Positions 45,207-55,387 of a stretch of DNA of 64,000 nucleotides are shown in pieces; position 1 is the first letter of the stretch; each line of letters begins with the position of its first letter. Below the pieces are notes generated by a model. That model was not told the DNA's origin, did not search any database, and saw nothing but the letters and a program-made list of their open reading frames with translations. The stretch covers positions 1-64,000 of the forward strand of contig JAETPP010000002.1 in NCBI GenBank assembly GCA_021771115.1, read 5' to 3'. The DNA is from Bacillota bacterium (GTDB lineage: Bacteria; Bacillota; Clostridia; Oscillospirales; Acutalibacteraceae). Both the position numbers and the translations under genes were made by a program.

Positions 45207-47507
45207 TCATCCTCTCAGCTCAGTTCTTCTGATCTTGCCGCTGATGGTCTTGGGCAGGTCGTCCCGGAATTCCACGATGCGGGGATATTTATAGGGGGCG
45301 GTGTGCTTCTTCACATAGCCCTGGATCTCTTTTTTCAGTTCCTCCGTACCCTCGGTACCCTTGGTCAGCACGATAAACGCCTTGACCACCTGGCCGCGGA
45401 TTGGGTCGGGCGCCGCGGTGACGGCACATTCCAGCACATAGGGCAGCTCCATGATGACGCTTTCGATCTCGAAGGGCCCGATACGGTAGCCGGAGGACTT
45501 GATCACATCGTCGGTGCGGCCCACATACCAGAAATAGCCGTCCTCGTCCCGCCAGGCGGTGTCGCCGGTGTGATACAGCCCATCGTGCCAGGCCTCCTTT
45601 GTCAGCTCCTCGTTCTGATAATAGCCCTTGAAGAGGCCGCAGGGCACATGGTTTTCCGTATGGATCACGATCTCTCCCGTTTCGCCAACGGGAGCCGGGG
45701 TGCCGTCCGGCAGTACAAGATCCACATCGAACAGGGGGTTCGGCACGCCCATGGAGCCGGGCTTCGGCACGGTTCCAATGGGGTTATAAATGGCAAGGGT
45801 GGTCTCCGTCTGCCCGAAGCCCTCCATCAGGGAAAGGCCGGTAGCCCGCTTCCACTGCTCGTAGACCTCCGGGTTCAATGCCTCTCCGGCGGTGGTGGAA
45901 TATTCGATGGAGGAAAGATCGTACCGGGACAGATCCTCCTTGATGAAGAAGCGGTACATGGTGGGCGGGGCACAGAAGGTGGTGATGTGGTATTTCGCAA
46001 ACATGGGCAGGATATCGTGAGCGTCGAATTTATCGAAATCATAGGTGAAGATAGCCGCCTCACACATCCACTGGCCGTAATACTTGCCCCACATGGCCTT
46101 GCCCCAGCCCGTATCGGAAATGGTGAAATGCAGCCCCTCCGGATTCACGTTGTGCCAGCATTTTGCCGTGGTGTAGTGGCCCAGGGCGTATTTGTAGCTG
46201 TGCTCGGCAATTTTGGGATAGCCCGTGGTGCCGGAGGTAAAGTACATCAGCATGGTGTCGTTTCCGCAGGGAGAATCGGGCCTGCGCTCATACACATCGG
46301 AGAAGGGTTCTACCTCCTTGTCAAAATCGTGCCAAGAAAGGCGGTTTTCCCCCACCATGATCTTCACCTGTACGGTATCGCATTTTTGGGCGGCCCGGTC
46401 GGCTTCGTCGGCGGTTTGGCCGTCTGCCGTGCAGAAAATGGCCTTCACCCCCGCCGCCTTGTAGCGGTAATCGAAATCGTGCTCCATCAAAAGATTGGTG
46501 GCGGGAATGATCACCGCGCCGATTTTATGCAGGGCAGTGATCACATACCAGAACTGGTAGTGGCGTTTTAACACCACCATGACCTTATCGCCCTTTTTGA
46601 TCCCCAGAGATTCCAGATAATTGGCGGTTTTATTGGACAGGCGCTTGATATCGCCGAAGGTAAAGCGGCGCTCCGTTTTATCCCTTGCAACATGGAGCAT
46701 GGCAAGGCGCCCCGGCTCCCGTTCGGCCAGCTTATCCACAATATCGAAAGCAAAATTAAATTTGTCCTCATTGGGGAATTCGATGTGCTTCAGCACGCCG
46801 TTTTGGTCCATCTCCATCTTCACAAAGGGCGTGGCAACAGTTTCCCGCTCCTGCCGGGCCAGCTTTTGATCGATGAGCTTCTGGAAGCGGTCCTGCTCCG
46901 GGGCAAATTCCTCCGCGCCCTTCAGTACAATGGCGTAAAACTCGCAATCCGCTCCCCCGGTGGCGATCATGCCGTGGGGCGTTCCGGAATTGTAATAAAT
47001 GGAATCCCCTTCCCCCAGCTCCTCCACATGGGAACCCACCTGTACCTTCATGGAGCCCTTTATGACAATATCAAATTCCTGGCCCACATGGGTGGAAAGC
47101 TTAATGGCCACATTCTGCTCGGCCTCGGAATAGGGCATGGTAACATAGAAGGGCTCCGCCGTTTTATTTTTAAAAAGCGGCGCCATGTTGAGATACTTAA
47201 AGCCCTGGCGCCGGGTAATGGGCAGGCCGTCTCCCTTTCTGGACACAGTATAACTAGACAGGGTAGGGCTTGCCCCCTTGATCAGGTCTGTGGGGTCGAT
47301 GCCGAAGCGGCTTGCGCACTTGTAAATAAAGGTAAAGCTGAAGTCAGCCTCGCCGCTTTCACAGCGCAGATATTCTTCCTTTGACACACCGGTACATTTT
47401 GCCATTTCTTCCTCAGACAGGCCCATAATTTCCCGCATGGTGCGGATCCGCTCCGCCACCTCGGACAATTGGGCTTTCAGATCGGTTTTTTCTACTGCTG
47501 TTTCCAT
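45207..47507 (-). CDS. XRE-HTH/cupin/AMP-dependent acyl-CoA synthetase fusion protein
   Basis: N-terminal HTH (IRTMREIMGLSEEEMAKCTGVSKEEYLRCESGEAD), cupin (GQEFDIVIKGSMKVQVGSHVEELGEGDSIYYNSGTPHGM), ANL core (MLMYFTSGTTGYPK, GFGQTE, YHTGDTAWRDEDGYFWYVGRTDDVIKSSGYRIGP, KTISGKIRR). Confidence 0.93.
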   Translation of the reverse strand: METAVEKTDLKAQLSEVAERIRTMREIMGLSEEEMAKCTGVSKEEYLRCESGEADFSFTFIYKCASRFGIDPTDLIKGASPTLSSYTVSRKGDGLPITRRQGFKYLNMAPLFKNKTAEPFYVTMPYSEAEQNVAIKLSTHVGQEFDIVIKGSMKVQVGSHVEELGEGDSIYYNSGTPHGMIATGGADCEFYAIVLKGAEEFAPEQDRFQKLIDQKLARQERETVATPFVKMEMDQNGVLKHIEFPNEDKFNFAFDIVDKLAEREPGRLAMLHVARDKTERRFTFGDIKRLSNKTANYLESLGIKKGDKVMVVLKRHYQFWYVITALHKIGAVIIPATNLLMEHDFDYRYKAAGVKAIFCTADGQTADEADRAAQKCDTVQVKIMVGENRLSWHDFDKEVEPFSDVYERRPDSPCGNDTMLMYFTSGTTGYPKIAEHSYKYALGHYTTAKCWHNVNPEGLHFTISDTGWGKAMWGKYYGQWMCEAAIFTYDFDKFDAHDILPMFAKYHITTFCAPPTMYRFFIKEDLSRYDLSSIEYSTTAGEALNPEVYEQWKRATGLSLMEGFGQTETTLAIYNPIGTVPKPGSMGVPNPLFDVDLVLPDGTPAPVGETGEIVIHTENHVPCGLFKGYYQNEELTKEAWHDGLYHTGDTAWRDEDGYFWYVGRTDDVIKSSGYRIGPFEIESVIMELPYVLECAVTAAPDPIRGQVVKAFIVLTKGTEGTEELKKEIQGYVKKHTAPYKYPRIVEFRDDLPKTISGKIRRTELRG

Positions 47508-47587
47508 TGGGTAGATTCCCCCTTTTCAGAATTCTTATGCGGCAATATGCCGCAACAGCTTGCCGGATAAACCTTTTGTGGGATAAA

Positions 47588-47945
47588 AAAACGCCTCAAA
47601 GAATTTTATCAATTCTTTGAGGCGGAACGTATCCCGCGGTACCACTCAAATTGTGCTTTACGCACCTCTCATCGGGCGCAAGCACGCCCTATGCATTAAC
47701 GCAGCATACACGGGAGACGTCTACTACCCTTGCGGATCTGTGTCAAACTGCCACAGCATGCTCCGCCATCGGGATTCGGATCTCCGGCTCAGAAGGGATG
47801 GGCAACGCCTTTTGCCATTCGGCAAAAGACCTGGAAACCGCCGCGCTGGCTCGCACCTGCCGCCAGCTCTCTGAAGCGGGAAAAGCTTCCTGCCGTCTTC
47901 GTCACAGCCTTTTTTGACCTCGGCCCGAAACGCCCGGCCTTGGCC
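47588..47945 (-). ncRNA. T-box leader upstream of the acyl-CoA synthetase fusion
   Basis: Reverse complement carries CAGAGAGCTGG AG-box, GAGTGGTACCGCGGG T-box sequence and terminator CGCCTCAAAGAATTGATAAAATTCTTTGAGGCGTTTTTTT. Confidence 0.9.
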
Positions 47946-47967
47946 TATTCAATTTAGAACGATACCA

Positions 47968-47996
47968 ATTCTACATCACGTTTTGCAGGATGTCAA
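47968..47996 (-). promoter_or_regulatory. SigmaA promoter TTGACA-N17-TAGAAT for the T-box
   Basis: 17-bp spacing, upstream of the leader. Confidence 0.75.
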
Positions 47997-48128
47997 GAAA
48001 AAATTGCAAAAAGCTTTTCGTTATTTATGCACGCTTTCTCCCACGCCCAAAGGCTTATCGCCTTCGCCGGGCGCAGGCTGTTCCGGGAGGAAAAGCCTGC
48101 GGTCGTTTTTGCGCATCCATACCATACC

Positions 48129-49487
48129 TTAAGCGAAATTTTCCTTCAGCTTTGCCACGATCTCATCGGTTTTCATGCTGCGGGAACCCTTCACCAGCAC
48201 CGCGTCACCGGGCTGAAGCGCCTCCTTCAAGAAGGCAAAGGCTTCTTCGTTGGTCGCAAACCAATGGGCGCTTTGGCCATATCCGGCGGCAGTCTCCTTG
48301 GAAAGCGGCCCGATGGCCACCAGGAGCTCCACGCCCTTTTCCCTGGCGTATTTTCCCACGGTGAAATGGCCCTCCCGGGCAAACTCTCCCAGCTCCAGCA
48401 TATCGGCCAGAACGGCTGCCTTTTTCCCTGGGTTTTTCCGGGAGGCCAGCACATCCAAGGCGCTGCGCATGGAATCGGGGCTGGCGTTGTAGCTGTCGTC
48501 GATCACGGTAAGGCCGCCCGTTTCCCCGATCTGCTGGCGCATGGCAGGGGCTTTGTACGCCCCAATGGCCCGCGCGGCGTTTTCGGCGGGCACCTTGAGA
48601 TAGCGGGCCACCGCCATAGCGGCCAGGGCATTGCGGACATTGTGCTGCCCGGCGGCGGGAACAAACAGCTCCTGCCGCTCTCCCCCCGGCCCCTCGCAGG
48701 TAAAAAAGGTGCCCTTATCCGCTTCCCGCAGGGCGGAAGCACGCCAATCGCACTGGGGGCTCAGGCCGAAGGTAATGACCCTGTGTCCGCAGGTCTGCTT
48801 CAGAGAAGGCAGGAGATCATCGTCTCCGTTCACAAAAAGCGCGCCGTCTTCCGGAAGATAGTCGGCGATATGGGCCTTCTCGGCTAAAATGTTCTCCCGG
48901 CTTTTCATGTATTCGATATGGGAAACGCCGATATTCGTCATCACGGCGCAGGTGGGCTTTACCACAGCGGCGATCCGGGCCATTTCTCCCGGCATGCTCA
49001 CGCCCATTTCTATGACGGCGGCGGTGTGCTCCTTCCGCAGGCCGCAAACGGTGATGGGGACCCCCACCTGGCTGTTCTGGTTGCCGGCGGTTTTGTGCAC
49101 GCTGTATTGGGCCGTAAGCGCCTGGGCCACCATTTCCTTGGCAGTGGTTTTCCCCACGCTGCCGGTGATACCCACAATAGGAATGGAAAACTGGCTTCTG
49201 TACCAGGCACCCACCCTCTGCAGGGCCCCCCGGCAATCGTCCACCAATACCAGCGGGCCGGTTTGGGGCGCGGCCTCTTCCTCTGTAAAGGAGGCTGCCG
49301 CCCCATTTTCAAAGGCCATGCCGATATATTTGTGCCCGTCTGTTTTCTCCCCACGAATGGGAACGAACATGACCCCAGCCTTCATTTCCCGGCTGTCTGT
49401 GGAAAAGGTGGTGACCAGGGTGTTCTCATCGCCGCAAAGCAATTTCCCTTCCGCGGCTTTGACGATCTCAGAAAGCTTCACTCGCAT
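48129..49487 (-). CDS. murF: UDP-N-acetylmuramoyl-tripeptide--D-Ala-D-Ala ligase
   Basis: VGITGSVGKTTAKEM, DDSYNASPDSMRSAL. Confidence 0.96.
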   Translation of the reverse strand: MRVKLSEIVKAAEGKLLCGDENTLVTTFSTDSREMKAGVMFVPIRGEKTDGHKYIGMAFENGAAASFTEEEAAPQTGPLVLVDDCRGALQRVGAWYRSQFSIPIVGITGSVGKTTAKEMVAQALTAQYSVHKTAGNQNSQVGVPITVCGLRKEHTAAVIEMGVSMPGEMARIAAVVKPTCAVMTNIGVSHIEYMKSRENILAEKAHIADYLPEDGALFVNGDDDLLPSLKQTCGHRVITFGLSPQCDWRASALREADKGTFFTCEGPGGERQELFVPAAGQHNVRNALAAMAVARYLKVPAENAARAIGAYKAPAMRQQIGETGGLTVIDDSYNASPDSMRSALDVLASRKNPGKKAAVLADMLELGEFAREGHFTVGKYAREKGVELLVAIGPLSKETAAGYGQSAHWFATNEEAFAFLKEALQPGDAVLVKGSRSMKTDEIVAKLKENFA

Positions 49488-49522
49488 AAATTACCTCTCC
49501 TGACGGTGTGCTGAAAAGGCGC

Positions 49523-50857
49523 TCAGGCCAGCGACCCCATAGGATCCCAGGGCTCCAGCCCAATCGGCTCCTGCTCCAGCTCTTTCCGCTGTTCAGCAGT
49601 GAGATACTTCTGATGTACTACGACCTGATAGGTGTATTCCGTGAACCAGTCGTCGCTCATCACATAGTAGCCTTCCTCGCCCGCGTCCTTGCCCCAGCTG
49701 TTTTCCACTCTCCAGCGGGTGGGGTTTCCCATTTCGTCTAGGTTTACGCCCTGGAACACCATGGCGTGGGTCATCAGGCTTTCGCCGTAATCCAGGCGCT
49801 GAGCCTTGTTCATGCCGAAGGTGGTGCCGAAAAGCTCATCGGCACGCAGAGCCTCCAGATCCATAATGCCGCCCTCTCTGCTGGAGGACTGGCCCACATC
49901 GCAGCCAAACCACACGGGTTCTCCGGCCTTTAATTGGGCGATGGCCGCTTTTTTCAAGTCTTCCGCCGGCAAGTTTAAGTACTTTACAGGCCTGCCTTCC
50001 TTCACATTCCCCAGCATCTTCACGGTATAGGTTTTGTGATAGGGCTTATCGGCGGTGGGGGCGTTTATCAGGCTCACATACTGGCTCATATCCCAGCCTA
50101 TGTACTTTTGGAAAAATTCTTTTCCGGTGAGATTTTCCTCCCGGATAAACTTTTTCTCTTTATCCCGTACTTCCAAGGTAAAGGTTTGAGGCGGGTTTCC
50201 GAAAGCGATACACAGCATATTGTAAATATCGCGGAGCATTCCTTCCTTTTTCTCCCGCAGCTCTTCGGCGGTTTTTCCGGCCGCGTGGGCCTCCCGCAAA
50301 TTACAGGCAAATTCCCGCAGCCGCCGGGTCATATAGGAGGTGACCTCACGGGTGGCGGAGGAACAGGCGGTTTCCGGCATAGCGTCCTTGGGGACCACGC
50401 CGTACTTTTCGATGAGGTTGCAGAGCATATCCCACTGTCCGCCGTCTCCCAGGGGGTCCCGCAGCAGATGGGCGATCAGCCTGCCGTCGGTGGGCTCCTC
50501 CAGCGTATCCAGAATGTTTTCCAGAAAATAATTGGCTTTTTCCAGCTTGTCATAGAACAGCGTGTAGTTCTGGGACAGCTCAAAATGCTCCAGGTTCAGC
50601 TTGTGCATGACCTCCACCCGCATGGTGTTCAGGGCGGCGAACATCCAGCACCGGCCCGAAGCCTTCTGATTGGTGATTTTTCCCGTTTCCAGCTGAATGG
50701 AAAACTGATGTCTGATCTCCCGGCGCGCAAAGGGATTCGTGGCCGATTTGTTCACGCCGTTGGCCGTAACGGCAAGCTGCGCCACCCGCTTCGCGGGATC
50801 GGCGGCAAAATCCTTTTCAAAGGCCGCAAGCTGTTCTGCTGTGATCTTTTTTTCCAT
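49523..50857 (-). CDS. pepC: Aminopeptidase C (C1 peptidase, bleomycin hydrolase-like)
   Basis: KASGRCWMFAALNTMRVEVMHKL; THAMVFQGVNLDEMGNPTRWRVENSWG. Confidence 0.95.
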   Translation of the reverse strand: MEKKITAEQLAAFEKDFAADPAKRVAQLAVTANGVNKSATNPFARREIRHQFSIQLETGKITNQKASGRCWMFAALNTMRVEVMHKLNLEHFELSQNYTLFYDKLEKANYFLENILDTLEEPTDGRLIAHLLRDPLGDGGQWDMLCNLIEKYGVVPKDAMPETACSSATREVTSYMTRRLREFACNLREAHAAGKTAEELREKKEGMLRDIYNMLCIAFGNPPQTFTLEVRDKEKKFIREENLTGKEFFQKYIGWDMSQYVSLINAPTADKPYHKTYTVKMLGNVKEGRPVKYLNLPAEDLKKAAIAQLKAGEPVWFGCDVGQSSSREGGIMDLEALRADELFGTTFGMNKAQRLDYGESLMTHAMVFQGVNLDEMGNPTRWRVENSWGKDAGEEGYYVMSDDWFTEYTYQVVVHQKYLTAEQRKELEQEPIGLEPWDPMGSLA

Positions 50858-50931
50858 GGTACTCTCCCTTTCCCTTCTTTGTGAAATCATGAAAAGGCCG
50901 AAATGAATTCCGGCCCATGTACTGCCTGGGC

Positions 50932-52392
50932 TTATGACCGCTTCCCGCTTTCCAGAAGCTCCCGGATCACGACCCGTTCGTCAAAGGGGTACTTTACCCC
51001 TTCGATCTCCTGATAGTCTTCATGGCCCTTTCCCGCCAGAACAACAATATCTCCATCCTCCGCGTTTTCAAGGCACCAGCGGATGGCCTCCCGGCGGTCC
51101 GGTATTTCAAGATATTTTCCCTCTGTCTTTTTCATGCCCTCTTTGATATCCCCGATGATATCCAGCACATTTTCAAACCGGGAATTATCCGCCGTGAGCA
51201 CGGAAAGGTCCGCAAGCCTTCCGCTGACCTCGCCCATTTCGTACCGGCGCACCTTGGGGCGGTTTCCTCCCGCGCCGAACATACAGATCAGCCTGTGGGG
51301 CTTATACTCCCGCAGGGTGGTAAGAATATTTTCCATGCCTACGCCGTTGTGGGCGTAATCCAGCAGCAGGGTGTAGTTTCCCGGCACCGGCACCGGCTCT
51401 ACCCGGCCCTTTACCTTGACTGCCAGCAGCCCCTGCTTCATGGCTTCCTCTGAGATCCCCAGCACCTTGCAGCACGCCATGGCCGCCAGGGCGTTATAGG
51501 CGTTGAATTTTCCGGGAATTGCCACCTCGGCGGTAAATTTCATGGCCCCCGACACCTCAAAGGCGATGCCCAAAAGGCCGGGCCGGTTCAAATGGCGGCA
51601 GTTTTCTCCCCGCAGCCAGGCGTTTTCCAAAAAGCCGAAGGTCTTTACTTCACAGGTATGCCCCTTTAAGATCCCTTCCAGGCTGGGGTCGTCCAGGTTT
51701 ACCACCCCGGTCTCGCACATGGAAAACAGCAGCGCCTTGCTTTCCAGATACTCCTGCATATCCTTGTGCTCCACACCGCCGATATGATCCTCGGAAAAAT
51801 TGGTAAACACCCCCACGGTAAAGGGAAAGCCATATGCCCGCTTCTCCTTCAGGCCGATGGAGGAGGCCTCTATCACACAGTATTCACAGCCCTCGTCCGC
51901 CATTTGGCGCAGGTATTTCTGCACCTCAAAGCTGGCCGGCGTGGTATTCTCCGTTTTGATCAGCTTTTTTCCTATGGCCACACCGATGGTGCCGATGATC
52001 CCGGTTTTATGCCCGGCAGCCTCCAGAATGGAGCGCACCATGTAGGCGGTGGTGGTTTTCCCCTTTGTGCCGGTAATGCCGATCACCTTGATATCCTTCT
52101 GTGCGGGGTTCCCGAAAAAAGCGGCGCTCACCAGGGCCAGCGCGGCCTTGGTGTCCGGCACCAGCACCACCTGGGCCCCGCCGGCCTCCACCGGCTCCTC
52201 CGCCAGAATGGCAGCGGCCCCGGCAGCCCCGGCCTGTGCGGCATACTGGTGCCCATCGGAGGACGCCCCCCGCAGACACACAAACACACAGCCGGGTCCC
52301 GCCTTTCTGGAATCATAGACCACGTCTGTCACTTCCACATCCTGAAAGCCGCCCTCCACCTGCAAAGGGGCCAAAAGCTCTGACAACAGCAT
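50932..52392 (-). CDS. murE: UDP-N-acetylmuramoyl-tripeptide synthetase
   Basis: VIGITGTKGKTTTAYMVRSILEAAG; true start MLLSELLAPLQVEGG at 52392. Confidence 0.95.
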   Translation of the reverse strand: MLLSELLAPLQVEGGFQDVEVTDVVYDSRKAGPGCVFVCLRGASSDGHQYAAQAGAAGAAAILAEEPVEAGGAQVVLVPDTKAALALVSAAFFGNPAQKDIKVIGITGTKGKTTTAYMVRSILEAAGHKTGIIGTIGVAIGKKLIKTENTTPASFEVQKYLRQMADEGCEYCVIEASSIGLKEKRAYGFPFTVGVFTNFSEDHIGGVEHKDMQEYLESKALLFSMCETGVVNLDDPSLEGILKGHTCEVKTFGFLENAWLRGENCRHLNRPGLLGIAFEVSGAMKFTAEVAIPGKFNAYNALAAMACCKVLGISEEAMKQGLLAVKVKGRVEPVPVPGNYTLLLDYAHNGVGMENILTTLREYKPHRLICMFGAGGNRPKVRRYEMGEVSGRLADLSVLTADNSRFENVLDIIGDIKEGMKKTEGKYLEIPDRREAIRWCLENAEDGDIVVLAGKGHEDYQEIEGVKYPFDERVVIRELLESGKRS

Positions 52393-52579
52393 ACTCCGCC
52401 ATCCTTTCCGAAAAGTCCACCAAATCGTTTTCATCATACGCTTTTCCCGAAGAAAAGTCAACAAAGCCACCGAGAGCGGAAGGCTTTGCTTTTTCAATGT
52501 TATAGTATGCCAATAAGAGGGAAGTTCAAGACTAATTCTGGAAAAGAGAAAATTTATGTTTGACGGGCGGGAGCAAGGA

Positions 52580-52975
52580 ACAATGAGAAATGAGCAATGA
52601 AGGCGGCCTTGCTGCCGCAAGGCAAAAAAGGGATGAGAAATTATAGTTTGGCGCTCACCCCTTGGCTCCCCTGAAAGGGGAGCTGTCAGCCGATAGGCTG
52701 ACTGAGGGGTTCCGTGTGGCACGAGGTAAACTATGGGATTTACACAGTCTGCAAGCGAGCTAGAACCCTTCCACCATGCAAAGCATGGTCCCCCTCCCCT
52801 TTCAGGGGAGGCAAGGGTTTCTGCCTTTCTGTTGGTGCGACAATTCCAATTTAGCGCACTAACTCCCCCTACTCTTTTCATTCTGAACGAAGTGAAGAAT
52901 CTCGACTAGCGGCTGCCAGCGAAAAAGCCCTGTCCGTAATTGCTCATTCCTAATCTCTAATCACTCATTGCGCTA
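52580..52975. repeat. Composite intergenic repeat cluster upstream of murE
   Basis: CTCCCCTGAAAGGGGAG, GCTGTCAGCCGATAGGCTGACTGAGGGGTT, CCTCCCCTTTCAGGGGAGG, CATTCTGAACGAAGTGAAGAATCTCGA; ATGAGCAATGA-type arms at both ends. Confidence 0.6.
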
Positions 52976-54128
52976 AACTTTCACTGCCAATCACCAGCCG
53001 GTACAGTGTGGGGTCTACATGAAATTCCTCTATGGCGCGTTTCGCTTCCTCCAGGGCTTTTTGCCGGGCTTTTTCGGAAAGCTCCGGGGCCTTTACCGCC
53101 CGGATCAGGATGTTTTTCGGCGTGTGGGCCAGGTCTACAAATTCCAAAAGCTGAGTGCGGTACCCGGCGTATTCCAGCAGGTTTCCCCGGATCGCGTCTG
53201 TGAGCAGGGCGGAAAAGCGTTCTCCGATGATGCCGTACCGGGTCAAAAGAGAAAGCTTTTCGGTGTGCAGCTGGCTGTTCAGCTCATGCTGGCAGCAGGG
53301 CACGGAAAAGATCATTTTGCTCCCCCAGGCTATGGCGTTAGATAAAGCGTAGTCCGTTGCCGTATCGCAGGCGTGAAGGGTGATGACCATATCTACAGGG
53401 AAGGGGCACTGAAAGCCGCCGATATCTCCCACCTGAAAGGAAAGGCCCTCATAGCCGTATTTTTTCGCCGCCTGATTGCACTCCGCGATCACATCCTCCT
53501 TCAGGTCCAGCCCGATCATGCGCACGGAAAGCCCTCTGACCTTTGTGAGATAATAGTACACGATAAAGGTGAGGTAGGATTTTCCACAGCCGAAATCGAT
53601 GATGTTCAACTGGGTAAGCTCCTGCTTTCTGACCGCGTCGTCAATGATCTCCAGAAAGCGGTTGATTTGCTTATATTTATCGTACATGGGCTTTAATACC
53701 TTTCCCTCCTTGGAAAAAATGCCCATGTCCACCAAAGGCTCGATCACCTGCCCCTCGGGCAGCAGATAGTTTTTCTTTCTGTTGTGGGAAACAGGGGGCA
53801 AAGCCGCCGCCTCACTGCTTTTCCGACGGCTGTAAAGTACTTTCCCTTTCCGGGTGACCCGCACCGCCATTTCATACCCCTGCGCCCAGGCGTTTAATTG
53901 GTGATAGGAGGTTTCCATGGCCTCCCGGCAGACCTCTCCCAGCCTTTCCGAGCCTATGTTCTCGTGAAACACCTGCTTTTCGGTATACCTTGCCACCTGA
54001 TAGCCGGTTTCCAGCTTCTGGATCACGGCCTTTTGATAGCGCGTTTCAGTCTGGGCCGGGGCGCTCAGTACGATTTTTGAAGGCTTTTCCGCCGCGATTT
54101 TTTCGATATATTCCCGTAGGATATCCAT
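52965..54128 (-). CDS. Class I SAM-dependent methyltransferase
   Basis: LNIIDFGCGKSYLTFIVYYYLTKVRGLSVRMIGLDLKEDVI; FPVDMVITLHACDTATDYAL. Confidence 0.88.
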   Translation of the reverse strand: MDILREYIEKIAAEKPSKIVLSAPAQTETRYQKAVIQKLETGYQVARYTEKQVFHENIGSERLGEVCREAMETSYHQLNAWAQGYEMAVRVTRKGKVLYSRRKSSEAAALPPVSHNRKKNYLLPEGQVIEPLVDMGIFSKEGKVLKPMYDKYKQINRFLEIIDDAVRKQELTQLNIIDFGCGKSYLTFIVYYYLTKVRGLSVRMIGLDLKEDVIAECNQAAKKYGYEGLSFQVGDIGGFQCPFPVDMVITLHACDTATDYALSNAIAWGSKMIFSVPCCQHELNSQLHTEKLSLLTRYGIIGERFSALLTDAIRGNLLEYAGYRTQLLEFVDLAHTPKNILIRAVKAPELSEKARQKALEEAKRAIEEFHVDPTLYRLVIGSESLAQ

Positions 54129-54156
54129 AGAAGCCGCTTTCCTTTCTTAGAAACTT

Positions 54157-54831
54157 TTAGAACCAATAGACTGAAGAAAGCAGATACAGCGCCAGCCAAT
54201 AGAGAAGCATAATGGGCTTTTGCAGCTTTTCCCCCAGCTTGGAAAATTCCGATTTCGCCACCATCATATCGGAGACAAAGAAGCTCAGCATTCCCACGGA
54301 AAACAGGAGCTGCCACGGATCTTTCCAAATCACCGGCAAGGGCAGGGCGATCGCCAGAGAAGCGGATAACACACCGACATACAGGCAGCAGAATACCGCC
54401 TGCACTCCCATTTTCGGAAGCTCCTTTCGAAACAGCAGAAGCGCCGCCAGCATGGCAAGGGCCCAGATGGGCAGGCTCCACCGTTTGCTCAGCGGGATGT
54501 TCTGCAGCATTTCCACGATCCAGCACACATGGGCGGCGCCGAACAGCAGCATGCCGGAAAGAAAGTGGATCTCCAGCAGCGCGTCCGCCACCATGCACAG
54601 CAGGAAAAACCAGAAGGGAAGGCGGAGAAAGGGGTTCTCTCCCCGGCAAAGCCAGAAGGCGAGCCCGGCGGAGCCCACCGCCAGAAAGGTCCCCCCGCAC
54701 TTGGCGATCAGGCTGGGGCGGAAAAGCTTATGCCGCCGCAGAATGAAATACAGGGCAAAAAACGCGCCCCAAAGCGGCAGGGCCAGGCAGGAATACAGTC
54801 CGAATGACATAGGGAAAGCCTCCTTTTTCAA
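54157..54831 (-). CDS. YhhN/TMEM86-like (lysoplasmalogenase family) membrane protein
   Basis: Eight-TM-like pattern, FLLCMVADALLEIHFLSGMLLFGAAHVCWI. Confidence 0.7.
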   Translation of the reverse strand: MKKEAFPMSFGLYSCLALPLWGAFFALYFILRRHKLFRPSLIAKCGGTFLAVGSAGLAFWLCRGENPFLRLPFWFFLLCMVADALLEIHFLSGMLLFGAAHVCWIVEMLQNIPLSKRWSLPIWALAMLAALLLFRKELPKMGVQAVFCCLYVGVLSASLAIALPLPVIWKDPWQLLFSVGMLSFFVSDMMVAKSEFSKLGEKLQKPIMLLYWLALYLLSSVYWF

Positions 54832-54871
54832 TGTTTTTCTATGCGGCAGCCCGAAGCCCTTATGAGAAGCT

Positions 54872-55342
54872 TCAACCCTGCTCTAAGGCGATCGCTCCTG
54901 TCCGGGTGACCTCCTTTACACCGAAGGGCCGCACCAGATCAAACAGCGTATCGCACTTTTCCGGGTCTCCGGCAAATTTCAGGATCACCGAGCCCTTGCT
55001 GACGCTTGCTACCTCGGCCTTCATCAGGGCGGCGATTTGATTGATTTCCCCGAAATTCTGGGTATCGCAGCCAATGCGCACCAGCATCAGCTCCGCCTGG
55101 ACCGCGTCTGTCCCCAGAGACCGCACCTTGATGACGGGAATGATCTTATTGAGCTGCTTTTCCATTTGCTCCAGAATATAATCGTCTCCCTGTCCCACAA
55201 TGGTCATGCGGGAAACGCCGGGATTTTCCGTTGCTCCCACCGCCAGGCTGTCGATATTATACCCCCGCCGGGAAAACAGGGACACCACCTTTGACAGCAC
55301 GCCGGGCCGGTTTTCCACCAATACGGAAAGCGTATACTTCAT
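54872..55342 (-). CDS. ilvN: Acetolactate synthase small subunit
   Basis: ACT domain: YTLSVLVENRPGVLSKVVSLFSRRGYNIDSLAVG. Confidence 0.96.
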   Translation of the reverse strand: MKYTLSVLVENRPGVLSKVVSLFSRRGYNIDSLAVGATENPGVSRMTIVGQGDDYILEQMEKQLNKIIPVIKVRSLGTDAVQAELMLVRIGCDTQNFGEINQIAALMKAEVASVSKGSVILKFAGDPEKCDTLFDLVRPFGVKEVTRTGAIALEQG

Positions 55343-55387
55343 AAACTATCACTCCATTTTTCGGATACAGAGCTGAGAAGGAGCTCC

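Noticed and set aside
45303-46571. 422-aa plus-strand ORF
   Set aside because: Antisense shadow of the acyl-CoA synthetase fusion.
52393-52881. N-terminal extension of the murE ORF
   Set aside because: Extension runs through repeat DNA; the murE family start MLLSELL at 52392 fits better.
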